Shown here in pieces: positions 34,333 through 45,115 of a DNA stretch of 64,000 bases (position 1 is its first letter; the number at the start of each line of letters is the position of its first letter). The stretch lies in assembly GCA_034509925.1 (NCBI GenBank), contig CM067538.1:2154501-2218500 (forward strand), written 5' to 3'. A model generated the notes under the pieces. The model did no database searches and was not told where the DNA came from. It saw only the letters and a list, made by a program, of their open reading frames with translations. This stretch comes from Hirudinaria manillensis. Lineage: Eukaryota > Annelida > Clitellata > Hirudinida > Hirudinidae. The translations under genes and the position numbers were made by a program.

Positions 34333-36355
34333 ATGGATTCCAAAAAAAGAGCGGCCGAAGAAATTGTTGTCAAAGAAGAGGAAAAGCTGACAATCCAGCC
34401 CCTGGGCGCAGGTCAAGAGGTAGGCAGGTCTTGCATCTACCTCAAGTACATGGGCAAAAAAGTGCTCTTGGACTGCGGCATCCACCCAGGAAGGACTGGC
34501 TACGAGGCGCTGCCGTACTTTGACCTCATCGAAGACGAGTTGAAAGACGTCGACCTCGTGTTAATCACCCACTTTCATTTGGACCACTGCGGCTCTCTGC
34601 CATATCTTTTGCTCAAGACCTCTTTTAAGGGCAGATGTTTCATGACCAGTGCCACGAAGGCCACTTACAGGTGGCTCCTAACCGACTATCTGAAGGTCAG
34701 CAATGCATCAGACAGGCTCTACGATCTGAACGACTTGATGGAGAGCATGGACAGGATCGAAACTGTCAACTTCCACCAGGAGAAAGAAGTCAACGGCATC
34801 AAATTCAGCTGCTACAAGGCCGGACACGTCCTGGGTGCTGCCATGTTCATGATAGAAATTGCAGGAGTCAGAGTACTTTACACGGGGGACTTTAGTCGAG
34901 TGGAAGATCGCCATCTTGTGGCCGCCGAAATTCCAAAAGAGACGCCCGACGTTCTCATCGTGGAGTCCACTTACGGTACGCATGCCCACGAACCCGTGGA
35001 AGAGAGGGAGAGGAGATTCACCAATCTCGTCCGAGATATCGTAATGAGAGGCGGTAGGTGCCTCATTCCCGTCTGCGCCCTCGGAAGGGCTCAAGAATTG
35101 CTTTTGATTTTGGACGAATTCTGGTCCGCACATCCGGAACTTCAGGGCATTCCCATACACTACGCTTCCTGCTTGGCAAAGAAGTGCTTGTCGATATACA
35201 AAAATTACGCGTTCTCTATGAACGAAAAGATTCAGAAAAGGATGAAGATTTCAGATCCGTTCGACTTTAAGCACATTTCATACCTCAGAAGCATCGACCA
35301 CTTTGACGACAACGGGCCGTCCGTGGTCCTGGCCAGTCCCGGCATGTTACAGAGCGGAATGTCGAGAGAGCTTTTCGACAAGTGGTGCGCCGACAAAAAG
35401 AACGGCGTCATCGTCGCGGGCTATTGCGTCGATGGTACCCTCGCCAAACAGATCCTTTCGCAGCCCGAAGAAATCGTGACCATGGGAGGGCAGAGGTTGC
35501 CCCTCAAGTGCTCGGTCGATTGCATCTCCTTCTCTGCGCACACCGACTACCGTCAGACGAGCGAGTTCGTGAGGTTAGTCAAGCCGAGACACATCGTTCT
35601 CGTCCACGGCGAGCAGAACGAGATGAGTAGAATGAAAACGGCTCTGACCAAGGAGTACTCCTATCCGACTGGGCACGTTCTCGACATCTACAATCCCAAG
35701 AACGGACATACAGTCGAACTGCCTTTTAAACAGCACAAGAGGATTAAAATTGTTGGCGAATTTGCCAAGAAGATCGAAAAAGGTGAATTGATGTCTGGGG
35801 TCATCGTAAGAGAGGACTTTAAATGTAGGATGGTTGCTCCTGCCGACGTTGCAAAGTTCACCAGCCTCCAGCCAGGTCTGATCATGCCTCGCATATCGTT
35901 GCCTTTCTCTGGGACTTTCGATCAGATCCACAGGCACCTCTCGAACGTTTGTAGGGACGTAGAGGTCCTAGGGACGTCCGACCCAAAAACCGAGATGAAA
36001 GTCTACAAGAACATTACCGTCACGGTTGGCCAAGGTACGATTTCTTTTCAGTGGATCCACAACAGACTCACAGACACACTGGCCGAGTCTCTGAACCAAG
36101 CCATCCTCTCCATGCCACAAGACATACTTGACATGCCGCTCAATGATTAAAAGTCGACGAGCAACATTGACTTGCTGAAGCCGAAATTTGAAGTGAATAA
36201 TCTGAAGAGATTTATATTGATTATTATTAATATTGGTAATAAAATGGAGATTAATCATTTAATAAATGAATAAATTTGAATCAATGAACTTGTCCCTCGA
36301 ATTCTATCAATTGTAAATAATTCAAGCTAACGATGACAGAAATGAAAATGTTACT
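34022..36355 (+). repeat. CPSF3 duplication unit, copy 1
   Basis: About 2.33 kb nearly identical to 39,318-41,650, covering 310 bp of 5' flank, the whole ORF and about 200 bp of 3' flank. Divergence in the flanks is low and visible mainly as single substitutions. The following serpins SRP10 and SRP11 are also paralogous, at about 5.4 kb spacing, so the original event probably included CPSF3 plus a serpin. Confidence 0.88.
34333..36150 (+). CDS. CPSF3: CPSF73-like 3'-end processing endonuclease, intronless copy 1
   Basis: A single 605-codon frame homologous to CPSF73, the metallo-beta-lactamase/beta-CASP endonuclease that cleaves pre-mRNA at the poly(A) site. Metal ligands are present: HFHLDH at residues 80-85, H165 in AGHVLGA, D186 in YTGDFS. 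The beta-CASP motifs are E211 in ESTYGT, H403 in SAHTDY and H425 in VHGEQNE. The protein stops at MPLND, where human CPSF73 (684 aa) continues for roughly 100 residues that pair with CPSF100, so this region is missing. No introns are present although nearby WDR75 has many. Base composition is clearly GC-richer than the flanks. It could be a retrocopy or an intron-poor native gene; no poly(A) tail is seen. It lies opposite in strand to the serpins. Confidence 0.92.
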   Translation: MDSKKRAAEEIVVKEEEKLTIQPLGAGQEVGRSCIYLKYMGKKVLLDCGIHPGRTGYEALPYFDLIEDELKDVDLVLITHFHLDHCGSLPYLLLKTSFKGRCFMTSATKATYRWLLTDYLKVSNASDRLYDLNDLMESMDRIETVNFHQEKEVNGIKFSCYKAGHVLGAAMFMIEIAGVRVLYTGDFSRVEDRHLVAAEIPKETPDVLIVESTYGTHAHEPVEERERRFTNLVRDIVMRGGRCLIPVCALGRAQELLLILDEFWSAHPELQGIPIHYASCLAKKCLSIYKNYAFSMNEKIQKRMKISDPFDFKHISYLRSIDHFDDNGPSVVLASPGMLQSGMSRELFDKWCADKKNGVIVAGYCVDGTLAKQILSQPEEIVTMGGQRLPLKCSVDCISFSAHTDYRQTSEFVRLVKPRHIVLVHGEQNEMSRMKTALTKEYSYPTGHVLDIYNPKNGHTVELPFKQHKRIKIVGEFAKKIEKGELMSGVIVREDFKCRMVAPADVAKFTSLQPGLIMPRISLPFSGTFDQIHRHLSNVCRDVEVLGTSDPKTEMKVYKNITVTVGQGTISFQWIHNRLTDTLAESLNQAILSMPQDILDMPLND

Positions 36356-36692
36356 ATTTTGAACCAAAATTATGGTTCCAAAACATGTTTTATGAATTTA
36401 TTATGAATGAAACGAAATTATGTTTATAATTAAATTGTAAATTGACATATATTTGCATTAACTCATTGCTAGATACTGAAACGATGTTCGATGCAGAAAC
36501 CAGAAGACTGGGCACCAGATGCTCAGGGCACTTTATTTTCCAAAAATAATCAACCACAAGATTTAGAATCTCATTAGTCATTTTCTTAATAATTTAAAAA
36601 TTTTAAAAGCAAAAATTTAATCAACATATGTCGTTAATAAGCAAGTGATTTCATGAACATTTTTATTAAAGACTTTTTTTTCCGAGGATATT
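36151..36692. other. CPSF3-like copy 1 3' flank and SRP10 3' region
   Basis: AATAAA-type signals occur on the plus strand (TTAATAAATGAATAAATTTG near 36,260) shortly after the stop codon. The remainder matches the region 3' of SRP11. No gene is seen. Confidence 0.55.
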
Positions 36693-38099
36693 TCAAGGCT
36701 GGGCATATCTTCCGAGGAATAGGATTGAACCGCTATCATGGTGTTTAATGTAAAATAGGAAGGGATGGTTGGCAATGAACGTTATTTTATGATCGGGAAT
36801 CATGACTGCCATCCTAAAAGATATCTCGACAGCAGTAGCTGCAGCAGCCACTGCCCCGGCTTCATCAATTTCGACAACTGCCTTGTGAACAGCTTTTGAA
36901 ATGTAGAGGTTCTTTGATTTCTCCATGCCGCTCAGATCTGCCTTGCCTCCGATAAACAAATCACGGATTCCAAGTTTCTGTAGATTGTCGGCCAAGTCGA
37001 AGCTCGACTCGATTTTAAATTTAGGAATTGTGAGATTTGCATATACAGAACTTAATGTGAGAGACTCGAGCTCACTCGCCGACAGCTTTTTTTCGACTTC
37101 CTGTAATGATGTTTTGGCCAGCGTTGGCAGGATTATACCGAAGCTCAAATCATGTGATTTGAAATCCTTTTCCAAAACTTCAAAATGAAGAGTCTTATGG
37201 ACGCCATAAAATGCTGTGGCTCCAGGATCGTGAAGAAATTTTGCCTTCACTGGATGTTGAGGCGTTGTGTAAAAAAGCTGAGGCTTTGTGTACTTTTTTT
37301 TAAAAAGTGAATCTCACTGAGCTTTGAAGTACAAGGCATTGACGAGGAAGACACGGGAATAACTGTTAAAGTCACTAGGATTGACAATACGTTTAATCTT
37401 CTTATTAGTCTTCTGTGACATCCACTGGTTTATTAAAGATGCACATTGCTTGCTTTTACTGTAATCAAAAAGCCAGTAAAGCTTAATATTAGTTTAAATA
37501 TTTTGCGCACAGTTTAAATCAACTTCTAAAAATGACGAAATTAAATGAAAAATTTCAACCTGAAGTCAACACTTTCAATATCCGAAGCGTAGATCTTTTG
37601 GCATGATTTCAGAAACGATGAGATGATTTCGTATCCATTCTGAACGTATAACTTGTTTGCGATGGTCACTTGACTGAATTCATCATTTCTGGAAAGGTCT
37701 TTCAAAAGTTGTTGAAAATGTTCGTGGATTTGTTTCTTTTTAAAGCCCCTGGCGAGCGTTGAACGAATTTCCTTCAAAGTTTGACCTTTGGCTCCAAGCG
37801 AAGTCATCGCAAATGCCAGAGAAATGCTTAAAGGAGAGAAAATGATGTTTCCCTGCTCTGTTTCCACGAACTTGTTGTACAATTTCAATCCAAAATCATT
37901 GTTAACAGTGACTAAGTTATCCACTTTACTCACGCTTTCTTTGGACACTGGCAATAGTATTTCGTTACCAGTTTATTTAATAAATTGTAATTAATTTGAT
38001 ATGACATTTTGATCACAACGTTTGCAAGCGCTGATAATGATGTCGCTTACCAAGTAGCAGCACCATCAATTGCAAAACAATTAATTTTATTTTGATCAT
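36693..38099 (-). pseudogene. SRP10: serpin with one nonsense codon at the conserved Trp
   Basis: Exons at 38,051-38,099, 37,560-37,947 and 36,693-37,458 have the same lengths as in SRP11 (apart from the signal peptide) and no frame change. The signal peptide starts MIKIKLIVLQLM. At 37,314-37,316 the codon after LYFKAQ is TGA where every other member has TGG, the breach Trp (Trp194 in antitrypsin numbering). Translation would stop after 193 codons. Downstream is open, with hinge DEAGAVAAAATAV, predicted P1-P1' Arg-Met and FIANHPFLF (Arg-Ala-Asp replaced by Ile-Ala-Asn). The single lesion suggests a very recent pseudogene, a segregating null allele or a base-call error. Confidence 0.75.
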
Positions 38100-38135
38100 T
38101 TTCTGTACTACATAAAATGGCTAAATTTGCTGTTC

Positions 38136-38147
38136 ACTTATATACAG
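38136..38147 (-). promoter_or_regulatory. TATA box of SRP10
   Basis: Minus-strand GCTGTATATAAG about 40 bp before the start codon, conserved with SRP9. Confidence 0.55.
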
Positions 38148-39159
38148 CACATAAAGAACGTTTTTAGGTTTTATGTCAAAAAGTTATGATCTAAATCTGA
38201 ACCGGATTATTGATTAACCCGTGGGGGTTAAAAATGATTTTATTAGTTATATCTCACACCCCAAAAATGGACCGCAGAAAAAAAATATATCCGAGCAGAT
38301 TTTATTTTATTCATCTTCTGCAAGATTAGGTGCATAAAAAGTTTTCATTCGCACCTTTGGAGCGAACTAACAGCAAGGGAAATTGTGTCCAGCTCCCCCA
38401 TGTGATTTCTGTATGCACCATTCACTCATCACACCACACTTATCCGACTACACCTTCAAATATCGGGAATATAATTTCTACGAAATCAAAATTAATGTTT
38501 ACAAATCTCTCCAAGTCGATAAAACAAATAATAATTCGTGCAATCGTGTCTTTTCAGCGAGAACAATTTAATGACTCCGGTAATATAACAAACAATGAGC
38601 TGGGATGGTTCGATACAAATTCTTCTGATTAAAAAAAGTCATTACATAACTTGAGGAACAGGAAGGAACTTTATTATGGTCTAATAATTTGATTCCCGTT
38701 GATCTACGATTCACATATATCACATAAGCTGTATTTCTTTTGGTGCGATAAATCAAATGTTAAATTGATACAACTAGGCTGGATCTAATACCGTCTCGAA
38801 TGAAATTCTCCCAATGATGTCTTCTAAAAGCCCGAGTTTATCGACATCTGATGTAAAGCTTAACATTATTTGGAACGATAAAACCTAAAATTCGGACAAA
38901 TCTGGGCAAAAATGGCTACAGCTGTCACCGATCCAATTTCGTACTTACCAGAGCCGGAGTTGACATTTCGTAAATTCACATTAAGAATATGATCATTTAA
39001 AATATTTAATAAAAATCACTACCATAGTGTTTAATTTGTAAATATGTTATCTTACATTAAATCAATTTATGGCGATAATTTCATTCATTACGATGTAATA
39101 ATAATCATAATAATAATAAAGTCAAAGCAATCAAACAAAAAAGAGAGAGCAGAAGCAAA
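38148..39159. other. SRP10 upstream flank
   Basis: Matches the SRP9 upstream region (32,740-33,500) at moderate identity. A short run of AAT repeats occurs near 39,098-39,118. No gene is seen. Confidence 0.55.
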
Positions 39160-39300
39160 AGTCCGAATCTCACGTTTAATGATGTGACCAAAGCATTTGA
39201 TTCGGTTTCTCATCAATCGATTGTATGAGCAGTCCACTGGGAAGTCCACCATTCATGCTGAAATACATTTCAGAGGCCAAGCGCGACCGGTCAACTGAAA
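39160..39300 (+). mobile_element. Reverse transcriptase relic
   Basis: Plus-strand reading VTKAFDSVSHQSI, a non-LTR reverse transcriptase motif (YDVxKAFDSVxH), followed by a stop after Ile-Val. In another frame GSPPFMLKYISEAKRDR continues in LINE-like style. This is a decayed fragment of roughly 45 codons, located just outside the left border of the second CPSF3 unit at about 39,318. Confidence 0.6.
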
Positions 39301-39317
39301 ATTTGGGCAAATTTTTT

Positions 39318-41650
39318 AGACTAACTAATCCTTCAAAAAATATGTCATCCGAATTTTTTAAAAAATACTAAAATATATTTTTTTTAATACACTGATTTAA
39401 TTTCCAAATAAATATATAAAAAAAATTCTATCGCAAAAAAAATTGATTGATTAAATTTCCTAATTAAATTAATCGATTATATTCAGAATCTTTTATTACT
39501 ACCTGCATCGGATTCGCCGGCCGAATCAGCAATTGAGCAGCAAATAGTTGTCGTTCGAAAAGAATTCGAAGTAATTACAGATACAACTAACCTCGACAGC
39601 ATCAGTCACTACAATCGAAGAAAACGATATGGATTCCAAAAAAAGAGCGGCCGAAGAAATTGTTGTCAAAGAAGAGGAAAAGCTGACAATCCAGCCCCTG
39701 GGCGCAGGTCAAGAGGTAGGCAGGTCTTGCATCTACCTCAAGTACATGGGCAAAAAAGTGCTCTTGGACTGCGGCATCCACCCAGGAAGGACTGGCTACG
39801 AGGCGCTGCCGTACTTTGACCTCATCGAAGACGAGTTGAAAGACGTCGACCTCGTGTTAATCACCCACTTTCATTTGGACCACTGCGGCTCTCTGCCATA
39901 TCTTTTGCTCAAGACCTCTTTTAAGGGCAGATGTTTCATGACCAGTGCCACGAAGGCCACTTACAGGTGGCTCCTAACCGACTATCTGAAGGTCAGCAAT
40001 GCATCAGACAGGCTCTACGATCTGAACGACTTGATGGAGAGCATGGACAGGATCGAAACTGTCAACTTCCACCAGGAGAAAGAAGTCAACGGCATCAAAT
40101 TCAGCTGCTACAAGGCCGGACACGTCCTGGGTGCTGCCATGTTCATGATAGAAATTGCAGGAGTCAGAGTACTTTACACGGGGGACTTTAGTCGAGTGGA
40201 AGATCGCCATCTTGTGGCCGCCGAAATTCCAAAAGAGACGCCCGACGTTCTCATCGTGGAGTCCACTTACGGTACGCATGCCCACGAACCCGTGGAAGAG
40301 AGGGAAAGGAGATTCACCAATCTCGTCCGAGATATCGTAATGAGAGGCGGTAGGTGCCTCATTCCTGTCTGTGCCCTCGGAAGGGCTCAAGAATTGCTTT
40401 TGATTTTGGACGAATTCTGGTCCGCACATCCGGAACTTCAGGGCATTCCCATACACTACGCTTCCTGCTTGGCAAAGAAGTGCTTGTCGATATACAAAAA
40501 TTACGCGTTCTCCATGAACGAAAAGATTCAGAAAAGGATGAAGATTTCAGATCCGTTCGACTTTAAGCACATTTCATACCTCAGAAGCATCGACCACTTT
40601 GACGACAACGGGCCGTCCGTGGTCCTGGCCAGTCCCGGCATGTTGCAGAGCGGAATGTCGAGAGAGCTTTTCGACAAGTGGTGCGCCGACAAAAAGAACG
40701 GCGTCATAGTCGCGGGCTATTGCGTCGATGGTACCCTCGCCAAACAGATCCTTTCGCAGCCCGAAGAAATCGTGACGATGGGAGGGCAGAGGTTGCCCCT
40801 CAAGTGCTCGGTCGATTGCATCTCCTTCTCTGCGCATACCGACTACCGTCAGACGAGCGAGTTCGTGAGGTTAGTCAAGCCGAGACACATCGTTCTCGTC
40901 CACGGCGAGCAGAACGAGATGAGTAGAATGAAAACGGCTCTGACCAAGGAGTACTCCGATCCGACTGGACACGTTCTCGACATCTACAATCCCAAGAACG
41001 GACATACAGTCGAACTGCCTTTTAAACAGCACAAGAGGATTAAAATTGTTGGCGAATTTGCCAAGAAGATCGAAAAAGGTGAATTGATGTCTGGGGTCAT
41101 CGTAAGAGAGGACTTTAAATGTAGGATGGTTGCTCCTGCCGACGTTGCAAAGTTCACCAGCCTCCAGCCAGGTCTGATCATGCCTCGCATATCGTTGCCT
41201 TTCTCTGGGACTTTCGATCAGATCCACAGGCACCTCTCGAACGTTTGTAGGGACGTAGAGGTCCTAGGGACATCCGACCCAAAAACCGAGATGAAAGTCT
41301 ACAAGAACATTACCGTCACGGTTGGCCAAGGTACGATTTCTTTTCAGTGGATCCACAACAGACTCACAGACACACTGGCCGAGTCTCTGAACCAAGCCAT
41401 CCTCTCCATGCCACAAGACGTACCTGACATGCCGCTCAATGATTAAAAGTCGACGAGCAACATTGACTTGCTGAAGCCGAAATTTGAAGTGAATAATCTG
41501 AAGAGATTTATATTGATTATTACTAATATTGGTAATAAAATGGAGATTATTCATTTAATAAATGAATAAATTTGAATCAATGAACTTGTCCCTCGAATTC
41601 TATCAATTGTAAATAATTCAAGCTAACGATGACAGTAATGAAAATATTAA
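39318..41650 (+). repeat. CPSF3 duplication unit, copy 2
   Basis: Nearly identical to 34,022-36,355; the start codons are 5,296 bp apart. Differences in the 5' flank are few (for example GGTTGA against GGCCGA). Confidence 0.88.
39629..41446 (+). CDS. CPSF3: CPSF73-like endonuclease, intronless copy 2
   Basis: The same 605-codon frame as copy 1, with all metal-binding and beta-CASP residues at the same positions. By eye the proteins differ at three places: residue 444 is Asp instead of Tyr, and near the C-terminus Gln-Asp-Ile-Leu has become Gln-Asp-Val-Pro. About ten further differences are synonymous. At residue 444 human CPSF73 reads REYEDNDE, so Asp here may be closer to the ancestral state. 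The C-terminal CPSF100-binding part is missing here too. Whether both copies are expressed, and whether a full-length CPSF3 exists elsewhere, cannot be seen. Confidence 0.92.
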   Translation: MDSKKRAAEEIVVKEEEKLTIQPLGAGQEVGRSCIYLKYMGKKVLLDCGIHPGRTGYEALPYFDLIEDELKDVDLVLITHFHLDHCGSLPYLLLKTSFKGRCFMTSATKATYRWLLTDYLKVSNASDRLYDLNDLMESMDRIETVNFHQEKEVNGIKFSCYKAGHVLGAAMFMIEIAGVRVLYTGDFSRVEDRHLVAAEIPKETPDVLIVESTYGTHAHEPVEERERRFTNLVRDIVMRGGRCLIPVCALGRAQELLLILDEFWSAHPELQGIPIHYASCLAKKCLSIYKNYAFSMNEKIQKRMKISDPFDFKHISYLRSIDHFDDNGPSVVLASPGMLQSGMSRELFDKWCADKKNGVIVAGYCVDGTLAKQILSQPEEIVTMGGQRLPLKCSVDCISFSAHTDYRQTSEFVRLVKPRHIVLVHGEQNEMSRMKTALTKEYSDPTGHVLDIYNPKNGHTVELPFKQHKRIKIVGEFAKKIEKGELMSGVIVREDFKCRMVAPADVAKFTSLQPGLIMPRISLPFSGTFDQIHRHLSNVCRDVEVLGTSDPKTEMKVYKNITVTVGQGTISFQWIHNRLTDTLAESLNQAILSMPQDVPDMPLND

Positions 41651-42136
41651 CAATTAATTAATTTATTTATTTAAACAACAAACAGGTTCTCACCGCAAAG
41701 TACGTTATCAACTTTCTAATCCATTGGCAAAGATATTAATAATAAACATAATTTAAACCGATCCATTTGCATTATTCAGTTTCTTTTACATGATTTTACA
41801 AATGTATATTTTTATTGTAATTGATATCGTAAGATTATTGATAATTCGCCAGCAAGAAGTTCTTTTGTTTTACCTTTGATTTCAATATCACTTAAATTAT
41901 AATAATTTGCATACATTTGCAGTTACTCACTATGCTAGAGATTTCCAAACGTAGAATATAGAAACTAAAAAGATGCTCTCGCCATTTTATTTTGCAAAAA
42001 TATTTAATCGCGAAGAATTAGAAACTGGTCAGTCATTTTTTTAATAATTTAAAATAGCCAAAAATTAATAACAGATGTCGATAATAAGCAAGTAATTTCA
42101 TTAAGTTTTTACAAAAGACTTTTTTCCGCGGGTATC
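41447..42136. other. CPSF3-like copy 2 3' flank and SRP11 3' region
   Basis: The match to copy 1 ends near 41,650. The remainder is AT-rich with the same TATTTCAAGGCTGGGCATATCTTCC stretch that encodes the serpin C-terminus. No gene is seen. Confidence 0.55.
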
Positions 42137-43592
42137 TCAAGGCTGGGCATATCTTCCGAGGAAAAGGATTGAGCCGCTATCATGGTGTTTAATGTAAAAT
42201 AGGAAAGGATGGTCGGCTCTGAACGTGATTATATGATCAGGAATCCTGGCTGCCATCCTAACAGATGCCTGGACAGCTGTAACTGCAGCAGCCACTGCCC
42301 CGGCTTCATCAATTTCAACAACTGCCTTGTGAAGAGCTTTTGAAATGTAAAGGCTCTTTGATTTCTCCATGCCACTTAGATCTGCCCTGCTCATGTCGAA
42401 CAAATCACGGATTCCAAGTTTCTGAAGATTCGTGGCCAAGTCGATGCTAGACTCGATTTTAAATTTTGGAATTGTTAGGTTTGCATATACAGAATGCAAT
42501 GCAAGAGACTGGAGTTCACTTGCTGACAGCTTTTCTTCGACTTCTTGTAATGAGGTTTCTGCCAATGTTGGCAGAATTACACCGAATCTGAAATCATTTG
42601 ATTTGAAAGCTTTTTCCAAAACTTCAAAATGAAGAGTCTTGTGGACGCCATAAAATGCTTTGGATTTCGGATCATTAAGAAACTCTGTCTTCACTGGATT
42701 TTTTGGAGTACTGTAAAATTGTTCAGATTTTGTCAACTCTGTTTTAAAAATCGAAGCCCATTGAGCTTTGAAGTACAAGGCATTGACGAGGAGGACACGG
42801 GAATAACTGTCAAAGTCAGTAGGATTGACAATACGCTCAATCTTCTTGTTGGTTTTGTCAGATACCCACTGGTTTATTAAAGACGCACATTGCTCGCTTT
42901 TACTGTTATAAACAAAAACAAAGGCATAATATTAATATATCACATATTAATTTGAATATTTTTTCACATAAACCACTGTCTGAAAATGAGGGGAATTAAA
43001 TGTAAAATTTAAACCTGAAGTCAACACTTTGAAGATCCGAACTGTAGATTTTTTGGCACGATTCCAGAAACGATGAAAGAATTTCAAAACCTTTCTGAGC
43101 GTATAACTTGTTTGCAATGCTCACTTGACTGAATTCATCATTTCTGGGAAGGTCTTTCACAAGTTGATGAAATTGTTCATGGATTTCTTCCTCTTTGAAC
43201 CCAGAGGCAAGTGTTGAATGAACTTCTTCCAATGTTTGACCTTTGGCTCCAAGCGAAGTCATCGCAAACGCCAGAGAAATGCTTAAAGGAGAGAAAATGA
43301 TGTTTCCCTGCTCTGTTTCCACGAGCTTGTTGTAAAATTTCAATCCAAATTCATTATTAGCGGTGACTAATTTATCCACTTCGCCCGTGCTTGTCTTGGA
43401 GACTGGTGAAAATTGTCGTAATTAAGTAGCATTTCGTTTATGGTTTCTTTATTAAAATTATTAAAAAGTTACTCAAATAATTTTATAAATAAAACATTAC
43501 AAATATTTTGTTTTATTTATATAACTGTAGCACTCACCAAGAAGCAGTACAAACAATTGCAAAAGCGCAAATGTCATTTTGACCTTTTTCAT
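42137..43592 (-). CDS. SRP11: secreted serpin, intact, predicted P1 Arg
   Basis: Exons at 43,538-43,592, 43,015-43,402 and 42,137-42,902 give 402 aa in frame. The signal peptide starts MKKVKMTFALLQLFVLL, with a second Met at position 6. Exon 2 has GNIIFSPLSIS. Exon 3 has INQWVSDKT, LYFKAQW (Trp intact, unlike SRP10), FRFGVILP and hinge DEAGAVAAAVTAV. P1-P1' is Arg-Met in ASVRMAAR. It ends GRYAQP. A non-coding first exon near 43,757-43,785 with donor GGG|GTAAG and TATAAATA at 43,792-43,804 is supported by conservation with SRP12. Confidence 0.9.
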
Positions 43593-43791
43593 TTCCTCCT
43601 ATAAAAAAAATCTATGTTTATTTTAAATTTATTTTAATTATTTTAAATACATCACTATTTATAAAATTGTCATTTACAAAATCTTGAATACATTAATATA
43701 TTATGCCAATAATAATAGTTTAGATTAATCATAGATAAACCAAATGAATCTTACCCCAAGCAGTTGAGAACGGTACCCTTGGAAAGTCACA

Positions 43792-43804
43792 GGTATTTAT
43801 AAGA
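43792..43804 (-). promoter_or_regulatory. TATA box and leader exon start of SRP11
   Basis: Minus-strand CTTATAAATACC, about 30 bp before the leader exon that ends TCAACTGCTTGGG|GTAAG. Confidence 0.6.
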
Positions 43805-44394
43805 AGCAAAAAAATATAAAATTAATGTTAAAGATTTAAATATTTCCCCAAACATTTGAAGTGATACCGTAGGAAATGTTCAAGTATTTTCAATAAGTAA
43901 TTCTAATTCAAAACGTTCCAACTACCGGTCAAATGTCAAGATTGGCTCGGAATATTTTTCTTTTCACTTGCAATTCAAAGGTGTTTCAACTCAGGTTTTC
44001 CAACATATTTTGTACGTTTCCAAAAGGCATTAAATTGCATATCATATTGGTTATCATATTCGTCCGTATGTTGGGACTTGAGTGACTTGCCCGCTAACTC
44101 TCTGGATTAACCATACCGAGTTTGAAGTTGTAAATAAATAATACTTGAGAACCACTAAATTTAGCTCAATTTTGCTGAAGAACGTATTTTTCATGTTGAA
44201 CTTCGGAATGACTTTTCTATATTTTACAGCAATTGTAATTGTTTTGAATCCACTTGAACTATCATCAAGTTTAGATTCAGAAAAAAAAACTATTAATAAA
44301 AATATTTAATTGTTAATAGTTATTATTAATTTTCTGATTTCATAAATATTCGCTAAATAACCAGATTTAATTAAAGATAAATCACAAAAAAACC
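43805..44394. other. SRP11 upstream flank
   Basis: Matches the SRP12 upstream flank (47,110-47,635) in pieces, for example the GCATTAAATT and AGAACGTATTTT anchors. No gene is seen. Confidence 0.55.
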
Positions 44395-44530
44395 ATGGTA
44401 TTTTAACAGATTTACTTGAAAAATAAAATTTATTAACAGGAAAAACAGTTCCTGTTCAGGGATGACTATCATTGACAATCTGTAGCGTCGTCTGGTATAA
44501 AAACTGTAATTTATTCTATTTACTAAAAAT
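44395..44530 (-). pseudogene. Duplicated 3' end of WDR75 (relic)
   Basis: Aligns with 47,635-47,765, which holds the last WDR75 exon. The codons for the C-terminal FIPDDGAD and its GTCTGGTAT anchor are recognisable (CGTCGTCTGGTATAAAAACTG against CATCGTCTGGTATGAAAACTG), but the sequence has diverged and stops follow. It shows that the duplication that made SRP11 or SRP12 carried in part of the neighbouring WDR75 gene. Confidence 0.7.
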
Positions 44531-44615
44531 TTGAATCTTGTTTACGCTCCATACGCAATAAGGCGCATTTGTATTTACCCGATGTTTTTGAATTGCTTTC
44601 TATGTGCCTAAGGGA

Positions 44616-45115
44616 TGTGAACTTCACATTGTGAGGGCATCTCTTAACTGATCCCCATTTATGTAGCGCCGCCATGTGAGTGCAATCTCTGGCAGAGCAG
44701 GGCTGTTATCGAACGCGACACATAATGGCTTGCTGCCAATGCTGTTACGGGTACGCCACTCATTCGGACAACTGCGAGCCAAAGGACCCCAGACTTTAAC
44801 CCACGGACCTAATATTAATGATGCAAGTGCTAGTGATAATAATAACAGCATTAATAACAATTTGAAATAATTAGAAAGAACTGTTAAAATTGAATATATT
44901 TCTTTATTTGATTTATGCATGAAAAGGAATATAATGCTAACCAGCACAAAATCATTCTTTCGTGATCCTTTAATTCTCGCTCCAAAATGCTCTGCTCCAC
45001 CAAAACAAGGCGTCGGCCAACAAATTATTATTATTAATATTATTATTACTATTACTATTATATTTAGTGATTGCCCTGCTTGCGATGTCAATGCAACTAA
45101 TAATGTAATTAGAAT
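44616..45115 (-). repeat. Unclassified GC-richer repeat-like segment
   Basis: A minus-strand frame of 193 codons (44,624-45,205) contains PEIALTWRRYINGDQLRDAL and VWGPLARSCPNEWRTR, separated from an Ile-rich, low-complexity half produced by ATT repeats. The GC-rich ends and microsatellite core suggest a mobile-element remnant, but I do not recognise the protein. It interrupts the homology between the SRP11 and SRP12 flanks. Confidence 0.35.

Noticed and set aside
37314-37316. TGA in SRP10 read as selenocysteine
   Set aside because: It replaces an invariant Trp and serpins are not selenoproteins; a simple TGG to TGA change is far more likely.
34635-41554. Many alternative-frame ORFs inside the CPSF3 genes, some over 100 codons and conserved between copies
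   Set aside because: They are shadows of a GC-rich coding frame; their conservation is explained by the identity of the two copies, and none resembles a protein family.
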